This document shows positions 1-9,287 of a stretch of DNA of 64,000 nt, piece by piece. The notes beneath the pieces are model-generated. The model saw only the letters and a list, made by a program, of their open reading frames with translations, did no database searches and was not told the DNA's origin. Origin of the DNA: Candidatus Bathyarchaeota archaeon (GTDB lineage: Archaea > Thermoproteota > Bathyarchaeia > 40CM-2-53-6); NCBI GenBank assembly GCA_005888735.1, contig VBBN01000027.1, forward strand, positions 35,845 through 99,844, given 5' to 3'. The first letter of the stretch is position 1. Every line of letters starts with the position of its first letter. A program made the translations under genes and the position numbers.

Positions 1-66
1 GTTTCCGTGAGGCTCTTGGGCATACGAACGCCTCTAGCGCTAGGCATATAGGCAAGATTTGCAGTC

Positions 67-417
67 ATGGAAATGGGCGTTTCACTCGTGGAAGAACAGG
101 CACGAGCTCGCCAAGCTGGAAGCACGCGTTCGGAGATGGCAAGGGCGACCGTTTTTGTTGGTGGGATGTATTGCGCGAAGTGTTCAGACGCTATTCGGGA
201 CAGCCTATCTAGGGTAAGAGGGGTCGTCGAGGTCCTCGTCACCAATTACGTCGAATCACCGTACGGAATAGTCCAGGTCTTCTATGACTCGCGACAGGTA
301 AGAACTGACGAGTTCCTAGCGCACCTCAGAACTCCGTACTGGGCAACTCTCATAGAAGACAGGGACCCGAAAAGGGAACAGACGCTTCAGAGATACACCG
401 AAATCTACGTCTGCTGA
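67..417 (+). CDS. HMA-like metal-binding domain protein
   Basis: Small soluble protein of 116 residues with a heavy-metal-associated-type domain. The GMYCAKC motif at residues 33-39 matches the GMxCxxC metal loop of copper chaperones and of P-type ATPase N-termini, followed by the usual helix and a VRGVVEV strand. Family members bind Cu(I) or a similar soft metal and pass it to a partner. The first 23 residues are charged and lie outside the domain, so the real start could be ATG 136, just before the first strand. No ATPase or metal regulator is visible next to it; the upstream side is cut by the window edge. The domain call is fairly secure, the metal is not. Confidence 0.6.
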   Translation: MEMGVSLVEEQARARQAGSTRSEMARATVFVGGMYCAKCSDAIRDSLSRVRGVVEVLVTNYVESPYGIVQVFYDSRQVRTDEFLAHLRTPYWATLIEDRDPKREQTLQRYTEIYVC

Positions 418-545
418 GAATCGGGCCGGGACCAACCGAAAGTATTACTAGGATGCCGGCTGAATTGCAGACCCTCGATTTGAAGGGTCACAATTGTTCA
501 GGTCGCGAGACTCGGTAGGAAGCGGCTCTAGGGTTGAGCCAACTC

Positions 546-806
546 TTACTGAGTAAGACCGCCGCTCTTTCGAGCGATGCTCAGAGCGGGTACGAGTTGA
601 GGTCTGTGGTTGCTGTTGCTCTGAATCCCTGTCCGTGATGTTGAGAAAGATGAGACTGCTTGGTTTCTGGTGAATGTGCTTTGTCTTGCCCAGTCCGGAA
701 TTATGACGGCACGGATGAGCTCTTGAACGCTTATTCCTCGATCCTCAGCTTCATTCGATAAGAGTCGAAAGTTTTCGTCGCGGAGAGAAAGCATGAATTT
801 TGCCAT
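546..806 (-). CDS. Ribbon-helix-helix-like small protein
   Basis: An 86-residue protein. Residues 1-40 read as a short strand (AKFMLSLRD) followed by two helices, the arrangement of CopG/MetJ-type ribbon-helix-helix DNA-binding proteins, with the helix-2 stretch ISVQELIRAVIIPDW. The rest is Ser/Asn-rich and probably disordered. A good archaeal TATA element lies about 45 bases upstream of the ATG at 806. It stands alone on its strand with no toxin partner next to it, so it is more likely a chromosomal regulator than an antitoxin. The fold is inferred from pattern only; target unknown. Confidence 0.5.
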   Translation of the reverse strand: MAKFMLSLRDENFRLLSNEAEDRGISVQELIRAVIIPDWARQSTFTRNQAVSSFSTSRTGIQSNSNHRPQLVPALSIARKSGGLTQ

Positions 807-850
807 TCATTCACCAACGAGTCGCGGAAGAGTTGGTATGATGAGCAGGT

Positions 851-859
851 CATATAAAC
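851..859 (-). promoter_or_regulatory. TATA box of the ribbon-helix-helix gene
   Basis: Read on the minus strand the sequence is GTTTATATG, a close match to archaeal TATA boxes. It lies 45 bases from the ATG at 806, which leaves room for a short leader of about 20 bases. Confidence 0.4.
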
Positions 860-982
860 ATTTTTGGAAAAAGGTAAGGAATCTTTTGTCGGAACACGGT
901 GAATTTAGTCACAAGGGAATGTCTATCAACACGCTCAGAACAAGGAAATCTATTCAGAGCCTCGCCTAATGGAGTGTGATTC

Positions 983-1729
983 TTGAGAAACCCGATCGAC
1001 ATCCACCTTAACGAAGCTCCGAAGCTGCGAAAGCCGATCATGATCGCTGGACTTCCCGACAGCGGCCGTGTTGCCAAGATAGTCCTCGATTTTCTCATTA
1101 AAACACTCAACGCCCAGCCAATGGGCCATCTATACTCTGACTATCTGCCACCACGGGTCCTTCTGGACTCTGACAGCTCGCCAAGCCTGATGAGACACGA
1201 AATCTATTATTGGGTCAACACAAACGCAGAGCAGGACCTCATTCTATACACCGGAGACGCGCAGCCGATACTGCCGGAAGGCGCCTTTCGATTGTCGGAG
1301 GCCGTCGTGAACCTTGCTGAACAGCTCGGTGTTGACACGATCCTTACTGTCGGTGCGTTTATCACGGGAAAGATTGCTGAGAAGCCTAAGGTCTACGGGG
1401 CCGCAAGCGATCTTGACCTTGTCAAGGAACTGCAGCAGCTCGACGTGAGCATCATCGATAGCGGTGCGGTGACTTGGATGAACGGTCTGATTCCGGGTCT
1501 GGCGAAGGTCCGCAAGTTGAAAGGTCTCTTCCTGTCAGGGGAGACATCAGGGTTCATGGTTGATCCACGAGCCGCCGTCATAATTCTAAAGGTCCTAGCT
1601 AGAAAGTTTGGCCTACAGATTGACATGGACGAGCTGGAAAAACAGGCGAAAGAGATTGAAGAAGCCTTGCGGAAGAGCGGCGAAAAATTCGGCCGACAAG
1701 CAACAGGAAGCTCTGAGTACATAGGATAG
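983..1729 (+). CDS. PAC2 family protein (proteasome-assembly-chaperone-like)
   Basis: A 248-residue protein of the archaeal PAC2 family (COG2047 type), relatives of eukaryotic proteasome assembly chaperone 2. Typical stretches are the opening IAGLPDSGRVAKIVLDFL, the central TILTVGAFITGKIAE and GLIPGLAKVRKLKGLFLSGE, and a charged C-terminal helix (LEKQAKEIEEALRK). The role in archaeal proteasome assembly is known only by analogy. The start is TTG at 983, preceded by GGAG at 971-974 with eight bases between; no in-frame ATG fits better. The next gene begins seven bases after the stop, so the two are probably co-transcribed. Confidence 0.8.
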   Translation: MRNPIDIHLNEAPKLRKPIMIAGLPDSGRVAKIVLDFLIKTLNAQPMGHLYSDYLPPRVLLDSDSSPSLMRHEIYYWVNTNAEQDLILYTGDAQPILPEGAFRLSEAVVNLAEQLGVDTILTVGAFITGKIAEKPKVYGAASDLDLVKELQQLDVSIIDSGAVTWMNGLIPGLAKVRKLKGLFLSGETSGFMVDPRAAVIILKVLARKFGLQIDMDELEKQAKEIEEALRKSGEKFGRQATGSSEYIG

Positions 1730-1736
1730 TGGGTCC

Positions 1737-2600
1737 TTGGGAAAAACGGCTGATTACCGCGTCATTCTCGGGGACAGCCGTTGGATGCGAGAACTGGCTG
1801 ACGAGTCTATTCACTTGGTGGTCACCTCGCCCCCGTATCCGATGGTCGCGCTCTGGGACGGTTTCTTCGCGCAGGAATCATTTCACAGCTATGACAGCAT
1901 GCACGGTTACTTAGACCAGGTTTGGAGAGAGGTATCGCGTGTCCTCGTCAACGGAGGACTTGCTTGCGTCAACATCGGAGACGCGACCAGAACGGTCGAT
2001 GGCACATTCCGCCTCTACCCGAACCATTCACGTGTCATCGAAGCCTTCGAGCGACTCGGCCTCGCTACCCTTCCGTACATTCTCTGGAAGAAGCCGACTA
2101 CGAAACCCCATTACAAAGGGAAAGGCGCATTCCTCGGCTCAGGCTTCCTCCCGCCAAACGCGTATGTCACGTTGGACATGGAGTATATCCTGATTTTCAG
2201 AAAAGGCGGGCTGCGCTCGTTCGTCCCGAAGGACCCCGTACGTTACCGGAGCGTATTCACAAAGTCAGAACGGGACAAGTGGTTTTCACAGGTCTGGACA
2301 GTGACTGGGGCGAGGCAGAACGTCGACGGTGTAGAGAGAAGAATCGCCGCGTTCCCAGAGGAGATTCCGAGAAGACTGATCCGAATGTTCTCCGTTCTGG
2401 ACGACATGGTTCTAGACCCGTTTCTCGGGTCTGGGACCAGCCTCAAGGTCGCGCTTGACCTTCAACGAAGATTTGTGGGGTATGAGCGAATGGCGGAGAT
2501 GGAAACTCTGATCAGAAAGAGACTAGGTGGAATGTCAACAAATGTCTTGTTCGAAAAGCAGCCACCAATCGATATTTCAACTTCTCAGGTTGAAAATTAG
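1737..2600 (+). CDS. Site-specific DNA methyltransferase, beta-type (orphan)
   Basis: A 287-residue amino-methyltransferase. The catalytic motif IV TSPPY is at residues 30-34 and the AdoMet-binding motif I DPFLGSGTS at 227-235; this order (catalytic motif first) is the beta arrangement of N4-cytosine and N6-adenine DNA methyltransferases. It transfers a methyl group from AdoMet to an exocyclic amino group in a short DNA site. No restriction endonuclease or specificity subunit is nearby, so it is likely an orphan modification enzyme. It starts with TTG seven bases after the PAC2 stop. Its 3' end overlaps the convergent HAD gene by 24 bases. Target base and site cannot be read from the sequence. 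Confidence 0.8.
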   Translation: MGKTADYRVILGDSRWMRELADESIHLVVTSPPYPMVALWDGFFAQESFHSYDSMHGYLDQVWREVSRVLVNGGLACVNIGDATRTVDGTFRLYPNHSRVIEAFERLGLATLPYILWKKPTTKPHYKGKGAFLGSGFLPPNAYVTLDMEYILIFRKGGLRSFVPKDPVRYRSVFTKSERDKWFSQVWTVTGARQNVDGVERRIAAFPEEIPRRLIRMFSVLDDMVLDPFLGSGTSLKVALDLQRRFVGYERMAEMETLIRKRLGGMSTNVLFEKQPPIDISTSQVEN

Positions 2601-3305
2601 TGGTTGGACCTCTCGGAGCGAGCGGACCTCGTAGTCTGGGTGTCCCATGTTGTTGCCGTCTCGTCTGACCCTTATCATAACCATGCCAGCAGCTTTCGCC
2701 CCATCGATGTCTGTCCTAGGATTGTCGCCGACATAGACGCAGTTTTTTGGGTTCAGCCCTAGACGACGTGCGACCAGCATGAACGGGGTTTTGCTGGGTT
2801 TCACTTTTGGCGTGTCCTCTCCCGCAACAACAATTGTTTCGAGTAGAGTTCTGAAACTTTGCAGGCGTATCCTCTTCCTCTTCATTCCTGGTGTTCCGTC
2901 GCTATCCGAGACCACTCCTATTTTGAACCCCGCCTTCTTGAACACCTTCAGGGTGGGCTCTGCGTCTTTGAAAGGTGGGCTTTCTGCCGCGTAGATTTTC
3001 CAGTAGTGAAGGGTTGTTTGGTGAACCCAGGTACCCGAAAGATGTGATAATCCCAGCTCTCTCAGGAGGGTCTTCCACCAAACATCTCTGTTGTACAATC
3101 GTTTCTTGCCCAGCATGAACTGGTCGATTAGACGGAGCTGTCTAAGTAGCTCGGCCTTCCCGTAGACATAGCCCTGTTTCGCCAGGTGTTCGTGAATCAT
3201 TTCAGAGGCTGACTTGAGCGCTCTCAGCGCACCACGTCTCGATCTAAGCAGTGTATTGTCAAGGTCGAAAATGACCCCTTGAACTCGCTGCTTTACGGTT
3301 CTCAA
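2577..3305 (-). CDS. HAD-superfamily hydrolase
   Basis: A 242-residue haloacid-dehalogenase-fold phosphatase. Motif I FDLDNTLL gives the nucleophile Asp14 and the acid Asp16; motif II is VVSDSDG; the conserved Lys is in PKVKPSK; motif IV is VGDNPRTDIDGAKAAG. The helical segment after motif I is a C1-type cap. Substrate unknown: phosphoglycolate-phosphatase-like and pyrimidine-nucleotidase-like members share this layout. It lies three bases downstream of the nitrilase-family gene and so ends a minus-strand run that begins with the hypothetical gene at 5617. Confidence 0.8.
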   Translation of the reverse strand: MRTVKQRVQGVIFDLDNTLLRSRRGALRALKSASEMIHEHLAKQGYVYGKAELLRQLRLIDQFMLGKKRLYNRDVWWKTLLRELGLSHLSGTWVHQTTLHYWKIYAAESPPFKDAEPTLKVFKKAGFKIGVVSDSDGTPGMKRKRIRLQSFRTLLETIVVAGEDTPKVKPSKTPFMLVARRLGLNPKNCVYVGDNPRTDIDGAKAAGMVMIRVRRDGNNMGHPDYEVRSLREVQPLIFNLRS

Positions 3306-3308
3306 CCT

Positions 3309-4085
3309 CTACTGGTAAGTTTCGGGCCGCCTGTCTGCGAATCGAAGTTTCCTCAGACGGTTGTGCAAGGGGAGGTCGATGTTTTCAAGAATGATTCCTT
3401 CCGACTGTTGCGTTATGGTCCTGATCCTAGGGTGCGCAATCTTTCTCACCGGGTCTTGACGGAGGCTAACGATGGTAGTTCCCCCTATGAACAGGGGAGG
3501 GGCGTAGACGTTGGGGGCGATTATTGGAATGCGGTTCTCCAGTGCGCGGACTGTTAGGTACTGTTGCCAGGGCCGGTTTCCCCCCTTGATGATCCGGGAC
3601 GGGCAGAGGATGATGTCTGCTCCGTTTAGGGCGTAGATTCGGGAGGGCTCCGGAAAGTCAACATCGTAACAGACGAGTATTCCCGCTTTGTAACCATCAA
3701 GCTTGAAGACTTGGTAGGTGTCCCCGGGCTTGGCGAGCTTCTTCTCTCTCCAGAACAGGTGGACTTTGAACTGGCGACCCAGAAGCCTTCCTTTTGAATT
3801 GATGATCGGGCTGCTCAGCCAGACCTGACCCTTGACGCGTTCGAAGAACGCGCCGGCTACAATGGTGACCCCGTAATCCTTTGCAAGAGACTGGAAGTAT
3901 GGGATTGGGTCGACAGGTGTCGGAATTATTTCTTCTGGAAGCCAGTGTTCCGGGAGACAGATAATGTCAGCTCCTCGCTCCGCAGCTCTTCCCGCAAGTT
4001 TGACCCCTTGGTCGATGGTCTTGTCTATAGCTCGGGAGACGGGCCTTACTTGCACTGCTGCTGCGATGAGCTTGTTACGGGTCAT
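3309..4085 (-). CDS. Carbon-nitrogen hydrolase (nitrilase superfamily)
   Basis: A 258-residue nitrilase-superfamily amidohydrolase. The catalytic triad is visible: Glu46 in CLPEHW, Lys106 in RQFKVHLFWRE and Cys138 in GILVCYDVDFPE. Enzymes of this fold hydrolyse amides such as omega-amides, N-carbamoyl compounds and agmatine derivatives, or damaged metabolites. Length is normal for a single-domain member. It follows coaBC by 15 bases, which suggests one operon; a link to pantothenate or CoA-related amide chemistry is possible but unproven. Confidence 0.85.
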   Translation of the reverse strand: MTRNKLIAAAVQVRPVSRAIDKTIDQGVKLAGRAAERGADIICLPEHWLPEEIIPTPVDPIPYFQSLAKDYGVTIVAGAFFERVKGQVWLSSPIINSKGRLLGRQFKVHLFWREKKLAKPGDTYQVFKLDGYKAGILVCYDVDFPEPSRIYALNGADIILCPSRIIKGGNRPWQQYLTVRALENRIPIIAPNVYAPPLFIGGTTIVSLRQDPVRKIAHPRIRTITQQSEGIILENIDLPLHNRLRKLRFADRRPETYQ

Positions 4086-4100
4086 AGAATGAGCGCCAGT

Positions 4101-5360
4101 CTAGGAGTTCAAGTGCTTGACTACAATGTCGACAAGCTGGCGGGCTACCTCTCTCTTGTCAGCGAGGGGAATATGCGTGACCCTCTTCTCTCCATCTACC
4201 ACGTAGAGTTCGTTTGTCTCGGTTTGAAAGCCTACCCCTTCGTGTCCGACATCGTTTGCCGCAACGAGGTCAGCTGTCTTCTCGCTCAGTATTTCGAATG
4301 CCTCGTCTACTAGCTGGTCGTTGGATACGTTGTACTCGGTCTTGAAGGCGACGATGAAGGCGCCGGGCTGGGCTTTTCGAACCTCAGCAATCACTTTCGG
4401 GGTTGCCTCTAGGTCAATGGTGACGATTTTTTGTTTCCGGGTCTTGAGCTTGGTCGGAGAAGCCTTGGCTGGCCTATAATCGCTGGGCGCGCCCGCGGCG
4501 AAGACGATCTCGTGGCGGCCCTGTTTCAGCTCTCTGACTGCCGCGCTGAGCATGTCCTCCGTGCTCTCGACTCTAATGGTTTTAACCCCCTGTGGTGGTT
4601 CGGCGCTTCCCGGCCCGAGAATTAGCGTAGTCTCAGCTCCCCTCTCTACGGTTTCCTTCGCGATCGCGGCACCCATCTTTCCGGAACTGCGGTTCGTGAT
4701 CACCCGGATTGGGTCTATGTGCTCAATTGTCGGGCCAGCGGTCACGAGGACCCTGCGCCCCTTCATGTCTTTTTTCTGGGCCGCAAGCCTTGCGATGACC
4801 GCTCTGACAATCTTCTCGGTTGGGGCGATCTTCGCCTTTCCCTCTACGACTTCAGGCTGGATGAACTCAATGCCGGCTTCTTCCAGACGGGCAATGTTCT
4901 GCTGTACGATTGGATGATCGTATAGGGGCTCGTGCATTGCCGGTGCGACTAGAACGGGAATCTTCGACCCGATTGCCGTAGCGGCGACGGTCGTAACGGG
5001 AGTATCGTCAATCCCAGACGCCATTTTCCCAATGGTGTTAGCTGTGGCAGGAGCGACAAGGACCAGGTCAACCTTCCCGGGGCTGTTACCTGCAAGAGTG
5101 ATGTGTTCGAGCTGGCCTGTGAGCTTCGTCACGACCGGGTTCCCGGTCGCCCACTCTAGAAGGTCAGCGCCGACCAGCTTCTCTGTTGCAGGGCTTATGA
5201 CAGCGTAAACATCTGCTCCATGTCGCATGAGTTCCCGGGCGACCTCTGGCGATTTGACAGCTGCTACACTGCTTGAAATTAGTAGCGCGATCTTCCTCTC
5301 CGCCAGCTCGCCTCCTTTGCTCCCAATAATGTCCTTGGATGGATGAGTCAGAATTCCCAC
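4101..5360 (-). CDS. coaBC: Bifunctional phosphopantothenoylcysteine decarboxylase / phosphopantothenate-cysteine ligase
   Basis: A 419-residue fused enzyme making 4'-phosphopantetheine for coenzyme A. The N-terminal half is the FMN-dependent decarboxylase (CoaC): IALLISSSVAA start, APATANTIGKMASGIDD and APAMHEPLYDHP. The C-terminal half is the ligase (CoaB): VLVTAGPTIEHIDPIRVITN, then RSSGKMG, and an APSDYRP segment where many homologues have AAVADYRP. Archaeal ligases often differ slightly here. It starts six bases after a short conserved-looking gene and is followed closely by the nitrilase gene. Identification is secure. Confidence 0.93.
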   Translation of the reverse strand: MGILTHPSKDIIGSKGGELAERKIALLISSSVAAVKSPEVARELMRHGADVYAVISPATEKLVGADLLEWATGNPVVTKLTGQLEHITLAGNSPGKVDLVLVAPATANTIGKMASGIDDTPVTTVAATAIGSKIPVLVAPAMHEPLYDHPIVQQNIARLEEAGIEFIQPEVVEGKAKIAPTEKIVRAVIARLAAQKKDMKGRRVLVTAGPTIEHIDPIRVITNRSSGKMGAAIAKETVERGAETTLILGPGSAEPPQGVKTIRVESTEDMLSAAVRELKQGRHEIVFAAGAPSDYRPAKASPTKLKTRKQKIVTIDLEATPKVIAEVRKAQPGAFIVAFKTEYNVSNDQLVDEAFEILSEKTADLVAANDVGHEGVGFQTETNELYVVDGEKRVTHIPLADKREVARQLVDIVVKHLNS

Positions 5361-5365
5361 GACTC

Positions 5366-5617
5366 CTATCGCTTGAGGTGGCCGTTCTCGTAAGCCCAGT
5401 CAAGCAGGATGATTATTTCGTCAAGCGTGTATTTTCCCGCGCTGGGAGGGATGCGTTTCAAGACTTCGGGAAGGCTGGGCAGCATCGACCGGAAGAGCGC
5501 TGGCACGCGGTCGTACATAGCTTGAACCCCCGCGATAATTTCCTTCGCATCTCTCTCGCTGATGTTTGTCCCCTTCAAACCGGCCTTGATGCCCTTACTC
5601 ATTTCCTTGACTTCCAC
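5366..5617 (-). CDS. Small hypothetical protein upstream of coaBC
   Basis: An 83-residue soluble, mostly helical protein. I do not recognise a family. The stretch PPSAGKYTLDEIIILLDWAYENGHL looks like a folded C-terminal helix pair. It ends six bases before coaBC and is probably translated from the same message. The start may be the second ATG at 5602 (MSKGIKAG), as the first residues are not obviously part of the fold. Confidence 0.55.
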   Translation of the reverse strand: MEVKEMSKGIKAGLKGTNISERDAKEIIAGVQAMYDRVPALFRSMLPSLPEVLKRIPPSAGKYTLDEIIILLDWAYENGHLKR

Positions 5618-5875
5618 GTATACTCCAGCCTAACCCGACGCCCGTACTGCGCCATATATCAGGTTCATGAACGAGACAATCAACTGGCCCTAAGCTCTGT
5701 TGTTAGGGCTCAGTAGTCTCCGATGAGCCCTGGTTGGAAACTCGATATGCTAGAGCCTATTACTCAGTCTTCTCTCCTTATCGGGAGAAACGAAACTTGA
5801 AGCCTTGCACAACTTGGAGCAAGTTTCTCCGGGAAAACGAGGTCTCCAACTAGCACGAGTGGTGGATGCGAAAGA

Positions 5876-6736
5876 ATGACCCAGAAAGATCCAACTCCTC
5901 CACCGCAAGTCCCTTTCAAGCGCGGCAAGGTCAAGGACGTATACGACATTGGAAATGACCAGTTGCTCTTCGTCTTCACGGACCGGGTTTCAGCATACGA
6001 CGTGGTCCTTCCGTCGACAATACCGAAGAAGGGCGAGGCGTTGTGCAAAATGGCCGCGTTCTGGTTCGACTATCTCAAGACACCCCACCACATGGTTCGC
6101 CTAAAGGATCCGCAGCGGATGATCGTCCGGAAGCTGAAGATGATACCGGTCGAGTGTGTCGTCCGAGGTTATCTCTACGGAAGCCTCTACGAGAGATTCA
6201 CGAAGCACGAGATATTTCTCCCATCGGTGGAGCCAGTTCTCGCCGCCAAACTCCCAGAACCCATCTTCGACCCGACCACAAAGTCGGAGAAAAAGGACGA
6301 GCCGATTACGGTCGAGCAGATTGAAGATGAAGGGTGGCTCGATGCAGAGCAGATTGCGGCCCTTAAGGAGAGAACCGTCAGCATCTACAAGACAATCCTG
6401 GACCGTGCGGACAGCGCTGGTTTCATCCTCGCTGATTTGAAATTAGAGTTTGGCTTTGATGAGGAGGAGAATATCATCCTCGCGGATTCAGTTGGACCCG
6501 ACGAGTTCAGGCTCTGGCCTAAAGAAAGCTACGCGCCGGGTAAGGTACAGGAGAGCTATGACAAACAGCCTATACGTGATTGGCTCTCGAAGGTAGGCTA
6601 CAAGAAGAATCTTGACCAAGCGCGCAAACAGGGTATGACGGTTCCGAGGCCTCCGGACATTCCAGAAGACCTAATTTCCGAGACCAGCAGACGCTACATC
6701 ATCGCTTATGAGCGCTTGACTGGGCTGAAGCTGTAA
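5876..6736 (+). CDS. purC: SAICAR synthetase (PurC)
   Basis: Phosphoribosylaminoimidazole-succinocarboxamide synthase, 286 residues, the step joining aspartate to CAIR with ATP. Family marks are KRGKVKDVYDIGNDQLLFVF, DRVSAYDVVLPSTIPKKGE, the ECVVRGYLYGS segment that contacts nucleotide and substrate, and LADLKLEFGFDE plus LADSVGPDEFR at the metal and ATP site. Length is normal for the monofunctional enzyme. purM begins two bases after its stop, so the pair is one operon. Confidence 0.95.
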   Translation: MTQKDPTPPPQVPFKRGKVKDVYDIGNDQLLFVFTDRVSAYDVVLPSTIPKKGEALCKMAAFWFDYLKTPHHMVRLKDPQRMIVRKLKMIPVECVVRGYLYGSLYERFTKHEIFLPSVEPVLAAKLPEPIFDPTTKSEKKDEPITVEQIEDEGWLDAEQIAALKERTVSIYKTILDRADSAGFILADLKLEFGFDEEENIILADSVGPDEFRLWPKESYAPGKVQESYDKQPIRDWLSKVGYKKNLDQARKQGMTVPRPPDIPEDLISETSRRYIIAYERLTGLKL

Positions 6737-6737
6737 G

Positions 6738-7787
6738 ATGCCAAGGCCTCGGACGTCTTATTCGCACGCCGGGGTCAACTTAGATCAAGTCAGCAAGTCT
6801 CATCGAATAGTAGCCCGGAAACTAGCTGTTACTTTCCAGACCAGGAAGGGAAAACTCGGCCGACCAATCTTCCCAATAGGGCACTACGCGGGACTCGTTG
6901 ATGTAGGAAACAATCGCGTCCTTAGCCTGCACACAGACAGTGTCGGAACTAAAGTCCTCATTGCACGTATGATGGGAAAGTACGACACTATCGGCATCGA
7001 TTGTGTGGCCATGTGCGCTAATGACATCATCTGCACAGGCTCAGAACCCATTAGTTTCCTCGACTATCTCGCAGTATCGAAGCCAAACCCCACGATGGTC
7101 GCTAGTATCGCAGAGGGAATCGTGGTGGGGGCGAAACAGGCGGGATTGGCCGTGGTTGGAGGGGAGACTGCTGTTGTGCCGGATCTACTTTCGGAGGCAG
7201 GAATCGACCTAGTCGGAATGGCTGCTGGAATCTGCTCGAAAGGTGACTTGGTCTTAGGCGATAGGATTCGTAACGGAGATGAGCTAATCGGAGTAGCTAG
7301 TTCTGGAATTCACTCCAATGGGCTGACCCTTGCCCGGAAGGTTCTGCTGAAAAATCACCCTGTCAGAGAGGTAATCCCAGACTTGGAACGAAGCATCGGA
7401 GAGGAGCTGCTCGAACCGACTCGAATCTACGTCAAACCGGTCCTTGAGACCTTGAAGCAGGCAGAAGTCCACGGCCTCGCACACATAACTGGAGGCGGCT
7501 TCTCCAAGCTCAACCGAATAGTCAGCCAAGCCAAGCTTGGAGCCGACCTCGACTACATGCCGACCCCTCCAGTAATATTTCGCATGCTGCAAAGTGAGGG
7601 GCGGATTGCAGAAGCTGAAATGTTCCGAACGTTCAATATGGGAATAGGATTTGTGGTAATCTGCCCAGAGGGACAATCTGCCGCTGTCTTCCGAGTTTTT
7701 CGGCGACACAAACAGGGAGCGTTTAGGATAGGGAGCGTCCAGAAGACGCGAGGAATAAGAATATTCGGAAGGCTCGTGAGCAATTAG
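6738..7787 (+). CDS. purM: AIR synthetase (PurM)
   Basis: Phosphoribosylformylglycinamidine cyclo-ligase, 349 residues, which closes the imidazole ring of AIR using ATP. Diagnostic stretches are the SYSHAGVN opening, LHTDSVGTKVLIA, MCANDIICTGSEPISFLDYL, VVGGETAVVPDL, ASSGIHSNGLTLAR and the AHITGGGFSKLNR segment. Two bases separate it from purC. Its 3' end is next to a decayed minus-strand region. Confidence 0.95.
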   Translation: MPRPRTSYSHAGVNLDQVSKSHRIVARKLAVTFQTRKGKLGRPIFPIGHYAGLVDVGNNRVLSLHTDSVGTKVLIARMMGKYDTIGIDCVAMCANDIICTGSEPISFLDYLAVSKPNPTMVASIAEGIVVGAKQAGLAVVGGETAVVPDLLSEAGIDLVGMAAGICSKGDLVLGDRIRNGDELIGVASSGIHSNGLTLARKVLLKNHPVREVIPDLERSIGEELLEPTRIYVKPVLETLKQAEVHGLAHITGGGFSKLNRIVSQAKLGADLDYMPTPPVIFRMLQSEGRIAEAEMFRTFNMGIGFVVICPEGQSAAVFRVFRRHKQGAFRIGSVQKTRGIRIFGRLVSN

Positions 7788-7796
7788 GAAGGAGCA

Positions 7797-8569
7797 GCGA
7801 GAGCATCGTATAGTCGGACCAGCGTTTGATGTCGTGATGAGAAAGACGCTTCATTAGGAAAGTCTTCTCCCGCTCCTGCACCATAGCTTGACCGAGGTCT
7901 ATGTCCCCGTACGCGACTGTTGCGGTCGCGGAACCTGCGGTTCCCCATGCGATGGCCAGTTTTTTTGGTTCAGATAGCCCCCGCGACGAGTCTGTTCAGT
8001 TTATCGACCTGGGTCTAATTTCCAAGTGTTTCATAGATTTCAGCCGCTTTCATGAACTGTTCTCCCGCCTCCTTGGTGAGGCCTCTCGTCAGTGCGGCCT
8101 CTCCGAGCTGGGTGCGGGCGAGAGCTTCGTGCAACACTCCCCAAGATGTTCCGCGATAAAACTCGATACTTTGCAAGAATAGCCCCTTGCCTGTTGGTCC
8201 AATCTCCCTTCGCATCCATCAGATGCGCTTGGGCAAGAACGGACAAGATTGAAAGTGGCGAGCGCATATCCGCAAGCTTCCCAAGGGATTTCAACAGTTT
8301 AGAACCTTTTCATACCATTTCTCTCCCTCGGCGATCCGGTTCAGTCTAATCTCTGCTATGGTAAGCAGGAAACTGGCGTGTGCTTGCCAATAGGCAGAGT
8401 TGGCCTTTAGCCCGTTCTCATGCGCCCTCAGAGCCTCTGTCCGGGTCGACTCGAAATCGTCAATGTCGTCCCGCACCCGCCGTCGATGTATATGCGCCGA
8501 AATGGTGCAACACCGTCGAGTCAGGGAGGCCCAATAGCCTAGTCGACGTGACCATGGTGCTTGAAACAA
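7797..8569 (-). pseudogene. Decayed TPR-like protein
   Basis: The minus strand shows broken pieces of helical-repeat coding sequence in three frames: 8569-8291 (ending AEGEKWYEKVLN), 8294-8040 (LSILSVLAQAHLMDAKGDW) and 8215-8015 (SWGVLHEALARTQLGEAAL, then KAAEIYETLGN). These are typical tetratricopeptide helices with two frame changes between them. A further fragment at about 7990-7797 (VQEREKTFLMKRLSHHD) may be the former C-terminus or a second relic. No intact start exists. I read it as a pseudogene; sequencing errors could add to the disorder. Confidence 0.45.
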
Positions 8570-8759
8570 TCTTACAAAGCTACATTATTAGTGAAATGAC
8601 AAACGCGGCTACGTCCCTATCAACGAGAAAAGTCCGATCGTCACCGACGTGCTGGAACTGCCTAGATGTGAACGTTCAGTTCTTGTTACTGGCTGTTCAG
8701 TGTAACCAGTTACGGGACGTTTACCCCGTTCCTGGAACGAGGACTCTATCGAGCCGGCT

Positions 8760-9287
8760 ATGGCCTCCGAAACTCGCCAGCACTACGCCAAATTTATCGT
8801 TCTAGCCGGATTGATACTCACAGGCATTGTTCTGATTGCTCTGCCTACTCCTGTGGAGCAGAATGTTCAAGTGTTCTCTGCACCGCAAGTTACCACGAAT
8901 GAGCTTCCAGCTTCGATAGGTTTCGCGCCTCCAGGGTATTATGCGGACGCACACGTCACCACGAACAACGCGGTTACGGTGAAGCTTGTTCTAGTCGGTT
9001 CTGCCGTCCTGTTTTCACAGTCCTTTCCAGGAGGAACCTTTGATATTCCGCGGGTCCAGATAATCGGGGGAGGGAATCTCTTCCTTACAATTTCGTCCAC
9101 GAACGGTGCTTTTACACAGATGAACGTGTTCGCGAGGATCTTTCATGATGTCTCGACTTACCAATACGCATGGATAGGAATCGGAGTTCTAGGTGTTGCA
9201 GGCTTGTTCACTCTTGCTATTCTTCGTCCTGAGACAGGGCTCGGACGGCTGGTCTACAAGATTCTCCCAGTCATAGGACGATACTGA
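8760..9287 (+). CDS. Hypothetical membrane-anchored protein
   Basis: A 175-residue protein with one hydrophobic helix near the N-terminus (about residues 12-28) and a second near the C-terminus (about 138-156), bracketing a beta-rich outer domain of roughly 110 residues. Ends with a short basic cytoplasmic tail. No enzyme motif is seen. Similar two-helix proteins with an outer beta domain are common in archaeal envelopes; function unknown. Confidence 0.55.
   Translation: MASETRQHYAKFIVLAGLILTGIVLIALPTPVEQNVQVFSAPQVTTNELPASIGFAPPGYYADAHVTTNNAVTVKLVLVGSAVLFSQSFPGGTFDIPRVQIIGGGNLFLTISSTNGAFTQMNVFARIFHDVSTYQYAWIGIGVLGVAGLFTLAILRPETGLGRLVYKILPVIGRY

Noticed and set aside
7834..7900. C/D-box small RNA
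   Set aside because: A GTGATGA box is present but no CTGA box at a sensible distance.
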